Assembly: GCF_000411455.1 (NCBI RefSeq)
Contig: NZ_KE150457.1
Coordinates: 510,962 to 574,961 of the forward strand
Origin: Microbacterium sp. oral taxon 186 str. F0373
GTDB taxonomy: Bacteria; Actinomycetota; Actinomycetes; Actinomycetales; Microbacteriaceae
Reading direction: 5' to 3'
DNA: 64,000 nucleotides
The notes below the pieces were generated by a model, which worked only from the letters and a program-made list of their open reading frames with translations, searched no databases and was not told where the DNA came from. Shown here in pieces: positions 56,301 through 64,000 of this stretch (within the stretch, counting starts at the first letter, position 1; every line of letters starts with the position of its first letter). Position numbers and translations under genes: made by a program.

Positions 56301-56339
56301 ACCCGCGGCGGCGAGACCGACGACGCTGCCCCGCTTCAT
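50394..56339 (-). CDS. Giant membrane-anchored Ig-like/FN3 exoprotein
   Basis: A 1981-aa protein. A signal anchor (residues 5-26) is followed by a beta-propeller-like part (about 40-355). Then come several cadherin/Ig-like repeats of the 'AENDVFGVRPGALVSLPVLLNDHDPNDD' type, the first at about 385-475 and more to about 1250 (each with a D-x-D-x-D-like turn that could bind Ca2+). The C-terminus holds fibronectin type III-like domains (about 1560-1960). It probably reaches out from the cell surface as an adhesin or sensor. Its ATG overlaps the kinase stop (56339), so the two are co-translated; longer frames upstream of that ATG are spurious. Confidence 0.88.
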   Translation of the reverse strand: MKRGSVVGLAAAGAALALITGVSVVWPGLDAQRTPPQQTTAWVLQADTLRYARVNTAIGEIDTVRAVSNPSRIVTSADGAYMFTDNDAKVERIDDAAPVDLDAEGLRSATPAPAGTADIDASGDVVAYRTDAGAVFAGRLSAGPAAPIEVPASAAVASSSSGVVFSYSAAAGTVSRIDLASGRVAATDTVAATVERPVLTAAGDDWVLLDTAGSGAGRFWTSRGQGAVSLTGAVAVSRAAVDGDAVYVADDTGLVRIAVSGVAGERIFGDSTTSRGTPARPVSRGGVVSAAWLAEGTRGGTLWTSTGGDVPLDYGGQGLGSQRRPVFVDAGDGVILNDARSGWVWSVPDGRLLPSSQNWNIEDEVQTAPKTSDQKPPPIIDPRPPVAENDVFGVRPGALVSLPVLLNDHDPNDDVLAVDPASVAGLDPAFGTVTTTDDRQRLAVRVAPGATGSATFTYAVTDGTTVNGLVSPPATVTLRVAAEDENSAPVWCGVEGCRQDWPSPEVAPGGTVTVPVLGDWVDPQGDPVLLLSASDDSGLGEVATTPEGDVVFQHRDAGVDGEQTESITVTVADVRGATATRQLVVRIRGDAQPALQSFAVVDVAGSRVSVDVAPHVTGTAGDLTLTAARVLDDAAATATVVGGSTTFDVVAASPGAYRVAVTVSSGGHEATGTVRLTLLDPAGPADLSTSPVVAFVRPQADATVDVLAAVTNPTRRVLLLSDLVIRPVTGASLSADVVAQSQLRVSGSTASGESGLLGTVSYRVGDGTTDEGSAVTGEATVYLLPPASEQAPIAVDDRAIVRAGAQIDIPVLDNDVAAVGTRPRLDPESIVASRPDVLAFAAGDVLRVLAPASPGDLTISYRAFTTGAPALGDTATVHLSVVGDGANRDPQPRALSGRVLSGLSTVIAFDGFGMDPDGDVVRLDRIVDQPAHGSAVISADGASIVYSSDAGSSGQDTFTYRVVDPSGASGVGTVRVGVLSGDASPAPITYTDYVQVQAGDGNVLRVHPLANDIDPMQGTLTLQRVRPDVPQFALDGSPTAEFTRLQQRLVAQSDDTVTIEAGPTPGTMSFLYDVVSSAGNTARGLIVVRVVAQRVADFPVVSDTVLDADGRADLARGIDVLAGKVLWSGGDAGELSVGLWGTADGITVEGTRLVGTVDDRAHLIPFSVTGQTPAGPVTTYAFLRIPAAADTPLALRAGAPPLTVGENAQADVDLASLVTVPRGRTLELSGETRASGARPGASCTAVGATTLRYTAGADAPWTDTCRVLVRLTGQPSWTVLSIPVVVTPIAPQPRLSPAALEVAPGDTQVFDLGAMTTWQGRPEAIVYRVEGNPASFDLALQGAQLSIRGRDAAAPGTIESVVVQVTSHPGVAPARISLRVGAAPSTLPQGGSVQQQCSQASGTSCTIDVVGAAGEVNPLPSTPLQVVSVAAAGVCTGVSFAVVSPSRISATWTSDAPGATCAASFTVRDAQGRQSASARDGRILLDLQGYPKAPASVAQSAYADGSLTLRVDPGPAQAAYPALTGFEVRQAGQRVAVCTPQGICPPISAPNGEQRSYEAVAVNAVGSSLTAVRTTAWAYDPPSAPTGATAAPVVAGADGGVASLVISGVDAANTGSLQITSPVGETQTIAVGATQTDITVPAFRVGANTATEVTITPLSRYTAPPGLPGPAIGSTTVSAHGIGAPTQGALTLTAVNVGGGRVDITAVGTAAPGGDDARVRYGIVRLDGPVGQDGAPVSADSCRTSDDGGQRVFRGLPDGRLYTFALCAESWFDSRSFGRATVTNTVRATQSGAAPTGYTFVVGPTAHVAGDGTPSGRATWTIDQTPTSPETPPNDNNVVFRGLPSSVFDNDPQIQVRYEHKDGWWQSAWGDVTPAAGSAPYQVQASWSLGTCTGGTTLSRTASSSGSDAAVTFDPAAIRYYDKNDTLLAPGTDPWTVPANAARVAGIRVVVDWSGQGWSLAPASAELATRCTPAAAPNPAG

Positions 56340-57484
56340 CAGCGGATCACCGTCCACAGCGCTGCTCCCGCGGCGAGCAGTCCGCCGGCCGCCACCAGTG
56401 CGCCGACGATCGAGAGGGCGATCACCCGGGGCGACCACAGTGCGCGCGGGGAGGAGGCGCTCAGTCCGGTCGCGTCCTCGTCCGCGCTGGGCGTTCGACG
56501 CGCCGTGGCCTCCGGCATCGATCGCCGGCGACCCTCCGCCACGCGGCTGCGCGCGGGGCCGCGCGCCGACACGTCGGTGAAATCGATCGCGTCGGATGCC
56601 GGCATCCACTCCTCCGTCGGCACCTCCAGCGGGGTGGGCGCGATCCCCGCCGCACGCTGGACCTCGCGGACGGCCTCGCCGAACTCCCGCGCCGAGGCGT
56701 ATCGGCGGTCGGGGTCCCGGGTCATGGCCGTCGCGAGGACCTGCTGCAGCGCGTCGGGCACATCCGGACGGGCGATCGGCACGAACGTCGCCCGCGCGAT
56801 GCGGCGACGCATCAGCTCGCGAGTGTTCTGATCCTTCTCGCGCCTCTCGAACGGGCTGTGACCGGCCAGCAGCGAGTACACGGTCGCGCCCAGGCTCCAC
56901 ACCTCGCTCGCGATCGTGCCGCCGCTGTGCTCGGCGACGACTTCCGGAGCGCTCCACGGGATCGACATCGCGAGGACGTCGGATGCCGCGCTGCGCTGCA
57001 ACGACGCGGAGATGCCGAAGTCGGCCAGCACCGCCGACCCGAAGCTGGTCACGAGGATGTTGCTCGGCTTGATGTCGCGGTGGATCAGCCCCGCGCGGTG
57101 CGCGGACTCGAGTGCCCCGGCCAGACGCACCGCGACGGCCATCACCTCGTCCACCGGCATCCGTTCGATGCGATAGCGCTGCGCGAGCGAGCCGGGGCAG
57201 TACTCCATCACGATATACGGGCGTCCGTCGGCGGAGATTCCCGCCTGATAGACCGTGACGATCGCCGGATGCGCCGACAGATGCGCCAGAACGTCGGCCT
57301 CGGCGTTGAACATGCGCAGCAGATCGGGGTCACGCTCGCCCGCCGGCAGCACCTTCACCGCGACCGCACGCCGCGGCATGTCCTGTTGATAGAGAAAGAC
57401 GTCGGCGAAGCCGCCGGATCCCAGCGGACGCACGTAGTCGAGCCCCGGCAGCTGCGGCGGCGCAGACGGGAGCCTGCGCGTCAT
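56339..57484 (-). CDS. Membrane-anchored Ser/Thr protein kinase (Pkb2-like)
   Basis: A 381-aa Hanks-type kinase. Glycine loop LGSGGFADVF (21-30), catalytic Lys K44 (VAVKVL), HRDIKPSN at 135-142 with D137, DFG at 155-157 and SAPEVV. After the kinase domain (to about 270) comes a basic linker and one C-terminal transmembrane helix (about 355-378) with almost nothing outside. It has no PASTA repeats, so it is not a PknB orthologue; the sensing part may be the exoprotein encoded next. First gene of the operon; no promoter identified in the 118 bases before it. Confidence 0.92.
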   Translation of the reverse strand: MTRRLPSAPPQLPGLDYVRPLGSGGFADVFLYQQDMPRRAVAVKVLPAGERDPDLLRMFNAEADVLAHLSAHPAIVTVYQAGISADGRPYIVMEYCPGSLAQRYRIERMPVDEVMAVAVRLAGALESAHRAGLIHRDIKPSNILVTSFGSAVLADFGISASLQRSAASDVLAMSIPWSAPEVVAEHSGGTIASEVWSLGATVYSLLAGHSPFERREKDQNTRELMRRRIARATFVPIARPDVPDALQQVLATAMTRDPDRRYASAREFGEAVREVQRAAGIAPTPLEVPTEEWMPASDAIDFTDVSARGPARSRVAEGRRRSMPEATARRTPSADEDATGLSASSPRALWSPRVIALSIVGALVAAGGLLAAGAALWTVIR

Positions 57485-57602
57485 GGCACCCCTCAGTCAT
57501 CTCGCGACCCCATCCCCGACGACCTCGGGAACCCGGCCATGCTAACAAAGCCACCTCGACACACCGCGGCGCCCGCTCCGCACCGCGTCGAGCCGGCACC
57601 GA

Positions 57603-58268
57603 TCAGAGCTCGGGCAGGCCGGGGTCGGCGTTCGGCTCGAACGGTGCATCCAGCGAACGCGTGAGCTCCTCGAGCATGGCGGCGATCTGCGGCTCGACGT
57701 ACTGCGCGATAGCGGCCTGGATACGCAGGCGATGGTGCAGCAGCACGGCGCAGACCTCGCGACCCACCATGTTCGCGTAGTCATCGGCCAGTCCGACCTC
57801 TTGACGGAGGGCCGCCTTCGCATCGTCGCTGAGCGGCGGCAGGGCCGGGATGTCGGCGTCCTCCTGCTCCGCGAGCCCGCCGATCGTGAAGAGGAACGGT
57901 GCTCCCGGGACCGGATCCGGATCGAGGGGAAGTCCTTCGAACTCGGGGTCGAGCCCTTCCGCGGGGCGGTAGCTGCGCGCCCGGTTGCGGGCGGCCTGCT
58001 GGTCGAGTTCGGCCTGCAGCATCGGGAGGTTGCGCGACGTGTACTCCGCGACGGCGTGATCGACGATCGTCTTGATGCGGGTGGAGAGCCCGTGCTGCAC
58101 GCCGTGCGGAACATCCGCTCCCAGCCCCGCGGCCGACAGCACCGGCGAGCCGAAGCAGCGGCGGCACGGCGCGACGCGCCCGCGGTGGGTGGCAGGCTCC
58201 CAGCGCGGCAGCCAGCGCAGCCAGGCGTCCACCGCCTGGCTGACCTGGGTCTCGATCGACCGCTCCAC
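57603..58268 (-). CDS. Unknown cytosolic protein with CxxC
   Basis: A 221-aa protein, no membrane segment. A CRRC pair near residue 33 could bind metal but has no partner cysteines visible. The rest is mostly helical and acidic, with Pro/Asp-rich middle (DPEFEGLPLDPDPVPGAPFL). I recognise no family. GTG start at 58268 (VERSIETQVSQAV) fits a local GGAG. It ends 118 bases before the kinase start and may be read with it. Confidence 0.65.
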   Translation of the reverse strand: MERSIETQVSQAVDAWLRWLPRWEPATHRGRVAPCRRCFGSPVLSAAGLGADVPHGVQHGLSTRIKTIVDHAVAEYTSRNLPMLQAELDQQAARNRARSYRPAEGLDPEFEGLPLDPDPVPGAPFLFTIGGLAEQEDADIPALPPLSDDAKAALRQEVGLADDYANMVGREVCAVLLHHRLRIQAAIAQYVEPQIAAMLEELTRSLDAPFEPNADPGLPEL

Positions 58269-58320
58269 GGCTCCATTGTTGCGGCATCCACGCCGATCGC
58301 GGGGGATTTCCGGCCACGAC

Positions 58321-58806
58321 TCAGTCGTCGTCGCGCTCCCACGGCCACCGAGGCCGTTCGGCGGAGGTGCGCACGAGCGCGATCGCCCCCCATCCACCCA
58401 CCAGCGCGGCGGCGGCCAGCACGACGGCGAACCACGAGGTCGCGAATGCGCCCACAGCGGCCACGATGCGCGCGCCGTCCACTCCCGAGAGCACACCGCC
58501 GGCCAGCACGCCGACCAGGTAGGCGAGCACCGTCGCCACCGTCACGATCGCCGCGCTGCCGTATCGCCTGCGCTCGGGGCGGACGGCGAACCAGGTCGAC
58601 AGGGCGAAGGCGCCGACGGCGAACGCGCCCCCGACGATGCCGGGCAGCTGCCCCAGCCCGGAGACCGGCAGCACCTCCGCGCCCGTGAACAGGCTGAGCA
58701 TCCCGAACCCGCCGATCAGCAGGGCGAAGAACCCCACGACGGCGAACGCGGTGGCCACCGGCGGGGTGAGCCCGCCTGCGCCACCGCGTTCGCGCGGATC
58801 GGTCAT
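58321..58806 (-). CDS. Small four-helix membrane protein
   Basis: A 161-aa protein with four hydrophobic helices (about 16-36, 45-68, 80-103, 112-138) and short charged ends. No known domain. Its ATG overlaps the previous stop (58806), so it is translationally coupled to the next-listed membrane protein; the pair may form a complex. Confidence 0.72.
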   Translation of the reverse strand: MTDPRERGGAGGLTPPVATAFAVVGFFALLIGGFGMLSLFTGAEVLPVSGLGQLPGIVGGAFAVGAFALSTWFAVRPERRRYGSAAIVTVATVLAYLVGVLAGGVLSGVDGARIVAAVGAFATSWFAVVLAAAALVGGWGAIALVRTSAERPRWPWERDDD

Positions 58807-59774
58807 CAGCTCTGGTGCAGCCGCGGGCCCGCCTCGAGCGTGCGCTCGTACTCGCGCTGTGCCTCGTCGTTGAGCTCGGTGACACGCTTGCCCCGCGCGG
58901 CGACCCACGCGCCGAACCAGATCGTCAGCTCACGTCCGAGCACGAAGGCCACGATCGCGAGCGGGGCGAGTAGCTGCCCCTGAACGAGGTCGGCTCCCTG
59001 CCGCGCGGTGAGCGACCAGAACGGTGCCTGGAACAGCTGGCCGAGGAGGTGCCCCACGTAGGCGACGACGCCGACGAGCAGGCCGAAGACGACCCAGTGA
59101 CCCCAGCGTCCACGATTGATGACGGCGCCGAGCAGCCAGAAGCCGATGAAGAAGACGACGACCGGCACCCACAGCCACCACGACTGCACCGCAGCGAGCG
59201 CGGCGGTGCCCACATTGGCTCCCGTCACCTCGCCCCGGATGGCCTGCAGACCGAGGGCGGCGCCGAGGTACAGGATGCCGAAGGCCACCGCCGCCAGCAG
59301 GCCGATCACGCCCGCAGCGCCGCGGTTGCCGCGCTGACGCGGCGGCTCGGGAGCCTGGACGAAGATCGGCTGCGGTGCGGGCGTCACGACGGGCACGACG
59401 GGGACGACCGGCTCCGCAACGACGGAGGTCTCGGTCGAGGACGAGTAGGCACCCGGCACGTAGGTCTCATCGACCGGATCGTCGGCGAAGGAGGATCCGT
59501 AGACCGGCTCGGTGTGGGCGGCGGGCATCGACTCCGCGGGCGTGGGCTCGGCGACCACGGCCTGGGGCTCATGCTCCACGGCGTCCGACGACGGCGCGTG
59601 GACCGTGTCGCCGGACTCGGCATCCGCGGTCGCGGGGGCGTCGACGGCGGCCTGGCGCGAGGCGGCCTCGGCGTCGGCGAGCCCCGCATGGGCACTCGCG
59701 ACGGCCTCATCGACCGACGTGGTCTCGACCGGGGTGGGCTCCTCGATCGGTTCGCCGTACTTGGGGTCGCTCAT
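58806..59774 (-). CDS. Membrane protein with acidic N-terminal region
   Basis: A 322-aa protein. Residues 1-150 are acidic, Ala/Pro/Glu-rich and likely disordered in the cytoplasm. Four to five membrane helices follow (about 155-290). The tail is helical and charged (RVTELNDEAQREYERTLEAG). No family recognised. Upstream partner of the 161-aa membrane protein. Confidence 0.75.
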   Translation of the reverse strand: MSDPKYGEPIEEPTPVETTSVDEAVASAHAGLADAEAASRQAAVDAPATADAESGDTVHAPSSDAVEHEPQAVVAEPTPAESMPAAHTEPVYGSSFADDPVDETYVPGAYSSSTETSVVAEPVVPVVPVVTPAPQPIFVQAPEPPRQRGNRGAAGVIGLLAAVAFGILYLGAALGLQAIRGEVTGANVGTAALAAVQSWWLWVPVVVFFIGFWLLGAVINRGRWGHWVVFGLLVGVVAYVGHLLGQLFQAPFWSLTARQGADLVQGQLLAPLAIVAFVLGRELTIWFGAWVAARGKRVTELNDEAQREYERTLEAGPRLHQS

Positions 59775-59901
59775 GGCGTGTGCTCCTCACGCGGGACGTG
59801 TGCCGCCGCACAGCGAGCGTAACGCCGGGGCAGGGCGCCGACGCGGAGCCATGCCGACGTGTCTTTACCCCGGCGCTGCCCGAGCCGCTTATCGTGAGGC
59901 C

Positions 59902-60555
59902 ATGACGTCACGCCGACTCGCCACCCTCGGGATCACGCTGTTCGCGGCTCTCGCGCTGACCGCCTGCGCCGGCACTCCCGACACCGTCGGGACGAGCGCG
60001 TCCGCCCCGGCGTCGCCTGCCGCGCCGACGCCGGCGATGACACTCGCCCCGTTCCCGATGGGCCCGGCCACCTCGACGACGCCGCTGCCGTCGAACCTGC
60101 CCCAGGGATGCCGGGACATCCTCACCGCGAGCGTCCTGCAGGAGCTCGACGGCGTGCCCCTGAACGCGGAGGGGATGGGCGGCGGCATCCGCAGTGACAG
60201 CACGCGCGTGTGCGTCTGGGGGGAGCCCGGCGCGGTCGGCACCCGCCTGGTGACCCTCATCGGGTATGCACCCGACCAGCCGGCGCGCGACGCGCTCTAC
60301 GCCCTCGGCAACGACGGGTACACGTGTTACGAGCCGCACGGCGGCATCCGCTGCGAGAAGACCTGGCCGTCCGCGACTCTTCCCGTCCAGGAAGGACGCA
60401 CGCTCTTCTACCGTGACGGCGTCGTCATCGACACGCAGTATTCGAACCTGGCCCCCGCCGGCTACACCGACGCCATCATCGACGCGCTCTGGCCGCCCGC
60501 CGGATCGGTGCCCCGGACGCCGGCCCCGACTCCCTCACCGTCCGCGACGCGATAG
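59902..60555 (+). CDS. Exported lipoprotein with four-cysteine pattern (DUF3558-like?)
   Basis: A 217-aa lipoprotein; signal peptide with lipobox LTAC near residue 19, Ala/Pro/Thr linker, then a compact domain. Four cysteines sit in the contexts GCRDIL, RVCVWG, YTCYEP and IRCEKTW, suggesting two disulfides. The C...CxW spacing recalls DUF3558 lipoproteins, but this is uncertain. It faces the next gene tail-to-tail with 10 bases between, and both encode the same cysteine plan. Confidence 0.75.
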   Translation: MTSRRLATLGITLFAALALTACAGTPDTVGTSASAPASPAAPTPAMTLAPFPMGPATSTTPLPSNLPQGCRDILTASVLQELDGVPLNAEGMGGGIRSDSTRVCVWGEPGAVGTRLVTLIGYAPDQPARDALYALGNDGYTCYEPHGGIRCEKTWPSATLPVQEGRTLFYRDGVVIDTQYSNLAPAGYTDAIIDALWPPAGSVPRTPAPTPSPSATR

Positions 60556-60565
60556 CGGTCGGCGC

Positions 60566-61177
60566 TCAGCCCCACACACGCTTCGCGATGCGGGTGACGT
60601 AATCCGACGGGTGCCAGCCCGTCTCGCTGGTGGACAGCCATCGCCCGCCACCTGCCTCGATCGTCTCCGTCAGCTCGCCCTCGGTCCGCGTGCACCGCGT
60701 GCGCTCAGCCTGCGATGAGCAGGTGAACCCCGCCGACGGCAGCGCAGCGGCGGCGATGGGCCCGGCATCCGCCGGAACGGTCGCGAGCGTCGTGGTGACG
60801 GTTCCGGCGTCGGCACGCCACGCGCACGTGAAGACGACCTGCGGTCGGAGGGCGTCGACCAGCTGCGACGCGGTGGTCGTCGGGGCGTCCGAGGATGTCG
60901 TCAGCCCGGCAGCCCCGGGAGCGAAGGTCAACGCGGCATCGAGCGCCTCGTCGTAGAGGTCGGCGCAGCGGGTAGGCGCGCCATCGACGGATGCGACCTT
61001 CCCGGTCGCCTCCGCGGCCGGAGTCGACGTGGACGGGCGCCCGGCCGCCTCTGCGAGCCAGGACACGGATGCCGGGATCATGGGAATCGCGAGGAACGCC
61101 AGCACGCCGACGGTCGCCGCGCAGGCGAGGCCGACGACCCACGCGAACGCCGCGTTTCTTCCTCCGACCCGAGCCAT
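60566..61177 (-). CDS. Membrane-anchored exported protein, relative of 59902-60555
   Basis: A 203-aa protein with an N-terminal signal anchor (about 11-33) and an extracellular domain. The cysteines occur as RCADLY, FTCAWR, FTCSSQ and TRCTRTE, in the same order and similar spacing as in the convergent lipoprotein. The ends also match in style (YVTRIAKRVW against YTDAIIDALW). Unknown function; start supported by position of the anchor. Confidence 0.75.
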   Translation of the reverse strand: MARVGGRNAAFAWVVGLACAATVGVLAFLAIPMIPASVSWLAEAAGRPSTSTPAAEATGKVASVDGAPTRCADLYDEALDAALTFAPGAAGLTTSSDAPTTTASQLVDALRPQVVFTCAWRADAGTVTTTLATVPADAGPIAAAALPSAGFTCSSQAERTRCTRTEGELTETIEAGGGRWLSTSETGWHPSDYVTRIAKRVWG

Positions 61178-61220
61178 GCGCCCAGGCTATCGCCGCGCCC
61201 CCGCACACCCCCCGCGCCCT

Positions 61221-61308
61221 TCCGCGAGCCGCCAAGATCTCGCCGAGCCGCCACGTTCCGGCGCGCCAGATCATGGCGGCTCGCGCGGAACGTAGCGGCT
61301 CGCGGGGA
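61221..61308. repeat. Intergenic palindromic repeat, second copy of the 25.2-kb type
   Basis: CGAGCCGC-c-ACGTTCCG (61244-61260) pairs with CGGAACGT-a-GCGGCTCG (61286-61302), nested within further copies of CCGCGAGCCGCCA (61222-61234) and TGGCGGCTCGCG (61274-61285). The words are the same as those in 25157-25420. It lies between the rpoC terminator and the 60566-61177 gene. Confidence 0.75.
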
Positions 61309-61314
61309 TGGGAA

Positions 61315-61346
61315 AGGGCCCCGGGGACGGCTGTCCCCGGGGCCCT
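61315..61346 (-). terminator. Terminator of rpoC
   Basis: AGGGCCCCGGGGAC (61315-61328) pairs with GTCCCCGGGGCCCT (61333-61346) around GGCT, 10 bases past the rpoC stop. Confidence 0.88.
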
Positions 61347-61356
61347 CTCGCCTCGA

Positions 61357-64000
<2,644 letters not shown>

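Noticed and set aside
56340..56957. Upstream in-frame extension of the giant exoprotein through the kinase gene.
   Set aside because: The extension has no signal sequence and reads the kinase gene in the wrong frame; the ATG at 56339 gives a signal anchor and overlaps the kinase stop.

Overview
The window is high-GC chromosomal DNA from an actinobacterium. The best guess is Microbacteriaceae, Microbacterium-like. This rests on the GC-rich codon use, the LPXTG wall-anchored protein, the acidic Ala-rich tail on ribosomal protein L17, mutually overlapping ATGA/GTGA gene junctions, and a kinase/FN3/MoxR/DUF58/transglutaminase cluster. The genus is an inference and was not tested by any search.

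Layout. (1) 1-9.2 kb is an accessory-looking block. It holds an IS21-type istA/istB pair cut by the window's left edge and a small DUF1003-like membrane protein. Next comes a Mg2+ cassette preceded by a recognisable M-box (ykoK) Mg2+ riboswitch: an Nramp-family transporter whose metal-site residues look like the Mg2+ (NRMT) branch, a MgtE-like PRC/CBS protein without any membrane domain, an MgtC homologue, and a small unknown protein. An LCP-family protein follows. (2) 9.3-13.8 kb is a damaged cell-surface region. It has a frameshifted DUF2510/G5 gene, a fusion scar joining the start of a family-2 glycosyltransferase to the C-terminal part of UDP-glucose dehydrogenase, two paralogous lipoproteins, and an LPXTG protein. 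(3) 13.8-20.9 kb holds housekeeping genes: a universal stress protein, an EEP phosphodiesterase, truA, a monooxygenase-like protein, a PfkB kinase, an acyltransferase-3/SGNH O-acetyltransferase, and a double-GNAT protein.

(4) 21-43.5 kb, all on the minus strand, is the ribosomal supercluster. In transcription order it runs rpsL-rpsG-fusA-tuf (str); then a small MT0933-like protein, a candidate stand-alone ncRNA, and the S10 operon (rpsJ-rplC-rplD-rplW-rplB-rpsS-rplV-rpsC-rplP-rpmC-rpsQ). It continues with the spc operon (rplN-rplX-rplE-rpsH-rplF-rplR-rpsE-rpmD-rplO-secY-adk-map), a DsbA-like gene, and infA-rpmJ-rpsM-rpsK-rpoA-rplQ. Good -35/-10 pairs with 17-bp spacers can be read upstream of str, S10 and infA. 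rpsN is missing from spc and rpsD from the alpha operon.

(5) 43.8-57.5 kb, minus strand, is a tight six-gene operon of the type called PFNA in bifidobacteria: Ser/Thr kinase, giant Ig/FN3 exoprotein, MoxR ATPase, DUF58, transglutaminase-like protein, FHA protein. The transglutaminase domain lacks its expected Cys and His. (6) 57.6-61.2 kb has a soluble protein of unknown function and two membrane proteins on the minus strand, plus a convergent pair of related four-cysteine exported proteins. The window ends inside rpoC.

The most interesting items are the M-box leader with a 16-codon upstream ORF and competing base pairings, the candidate ~0.41-kb RNA between tuf and the S10 operon, the GT/UGD deletion scar, and the degenerate transglutaminase in the PFNA-type operon. 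I see no CRISPR array, rRNA or tRNA.
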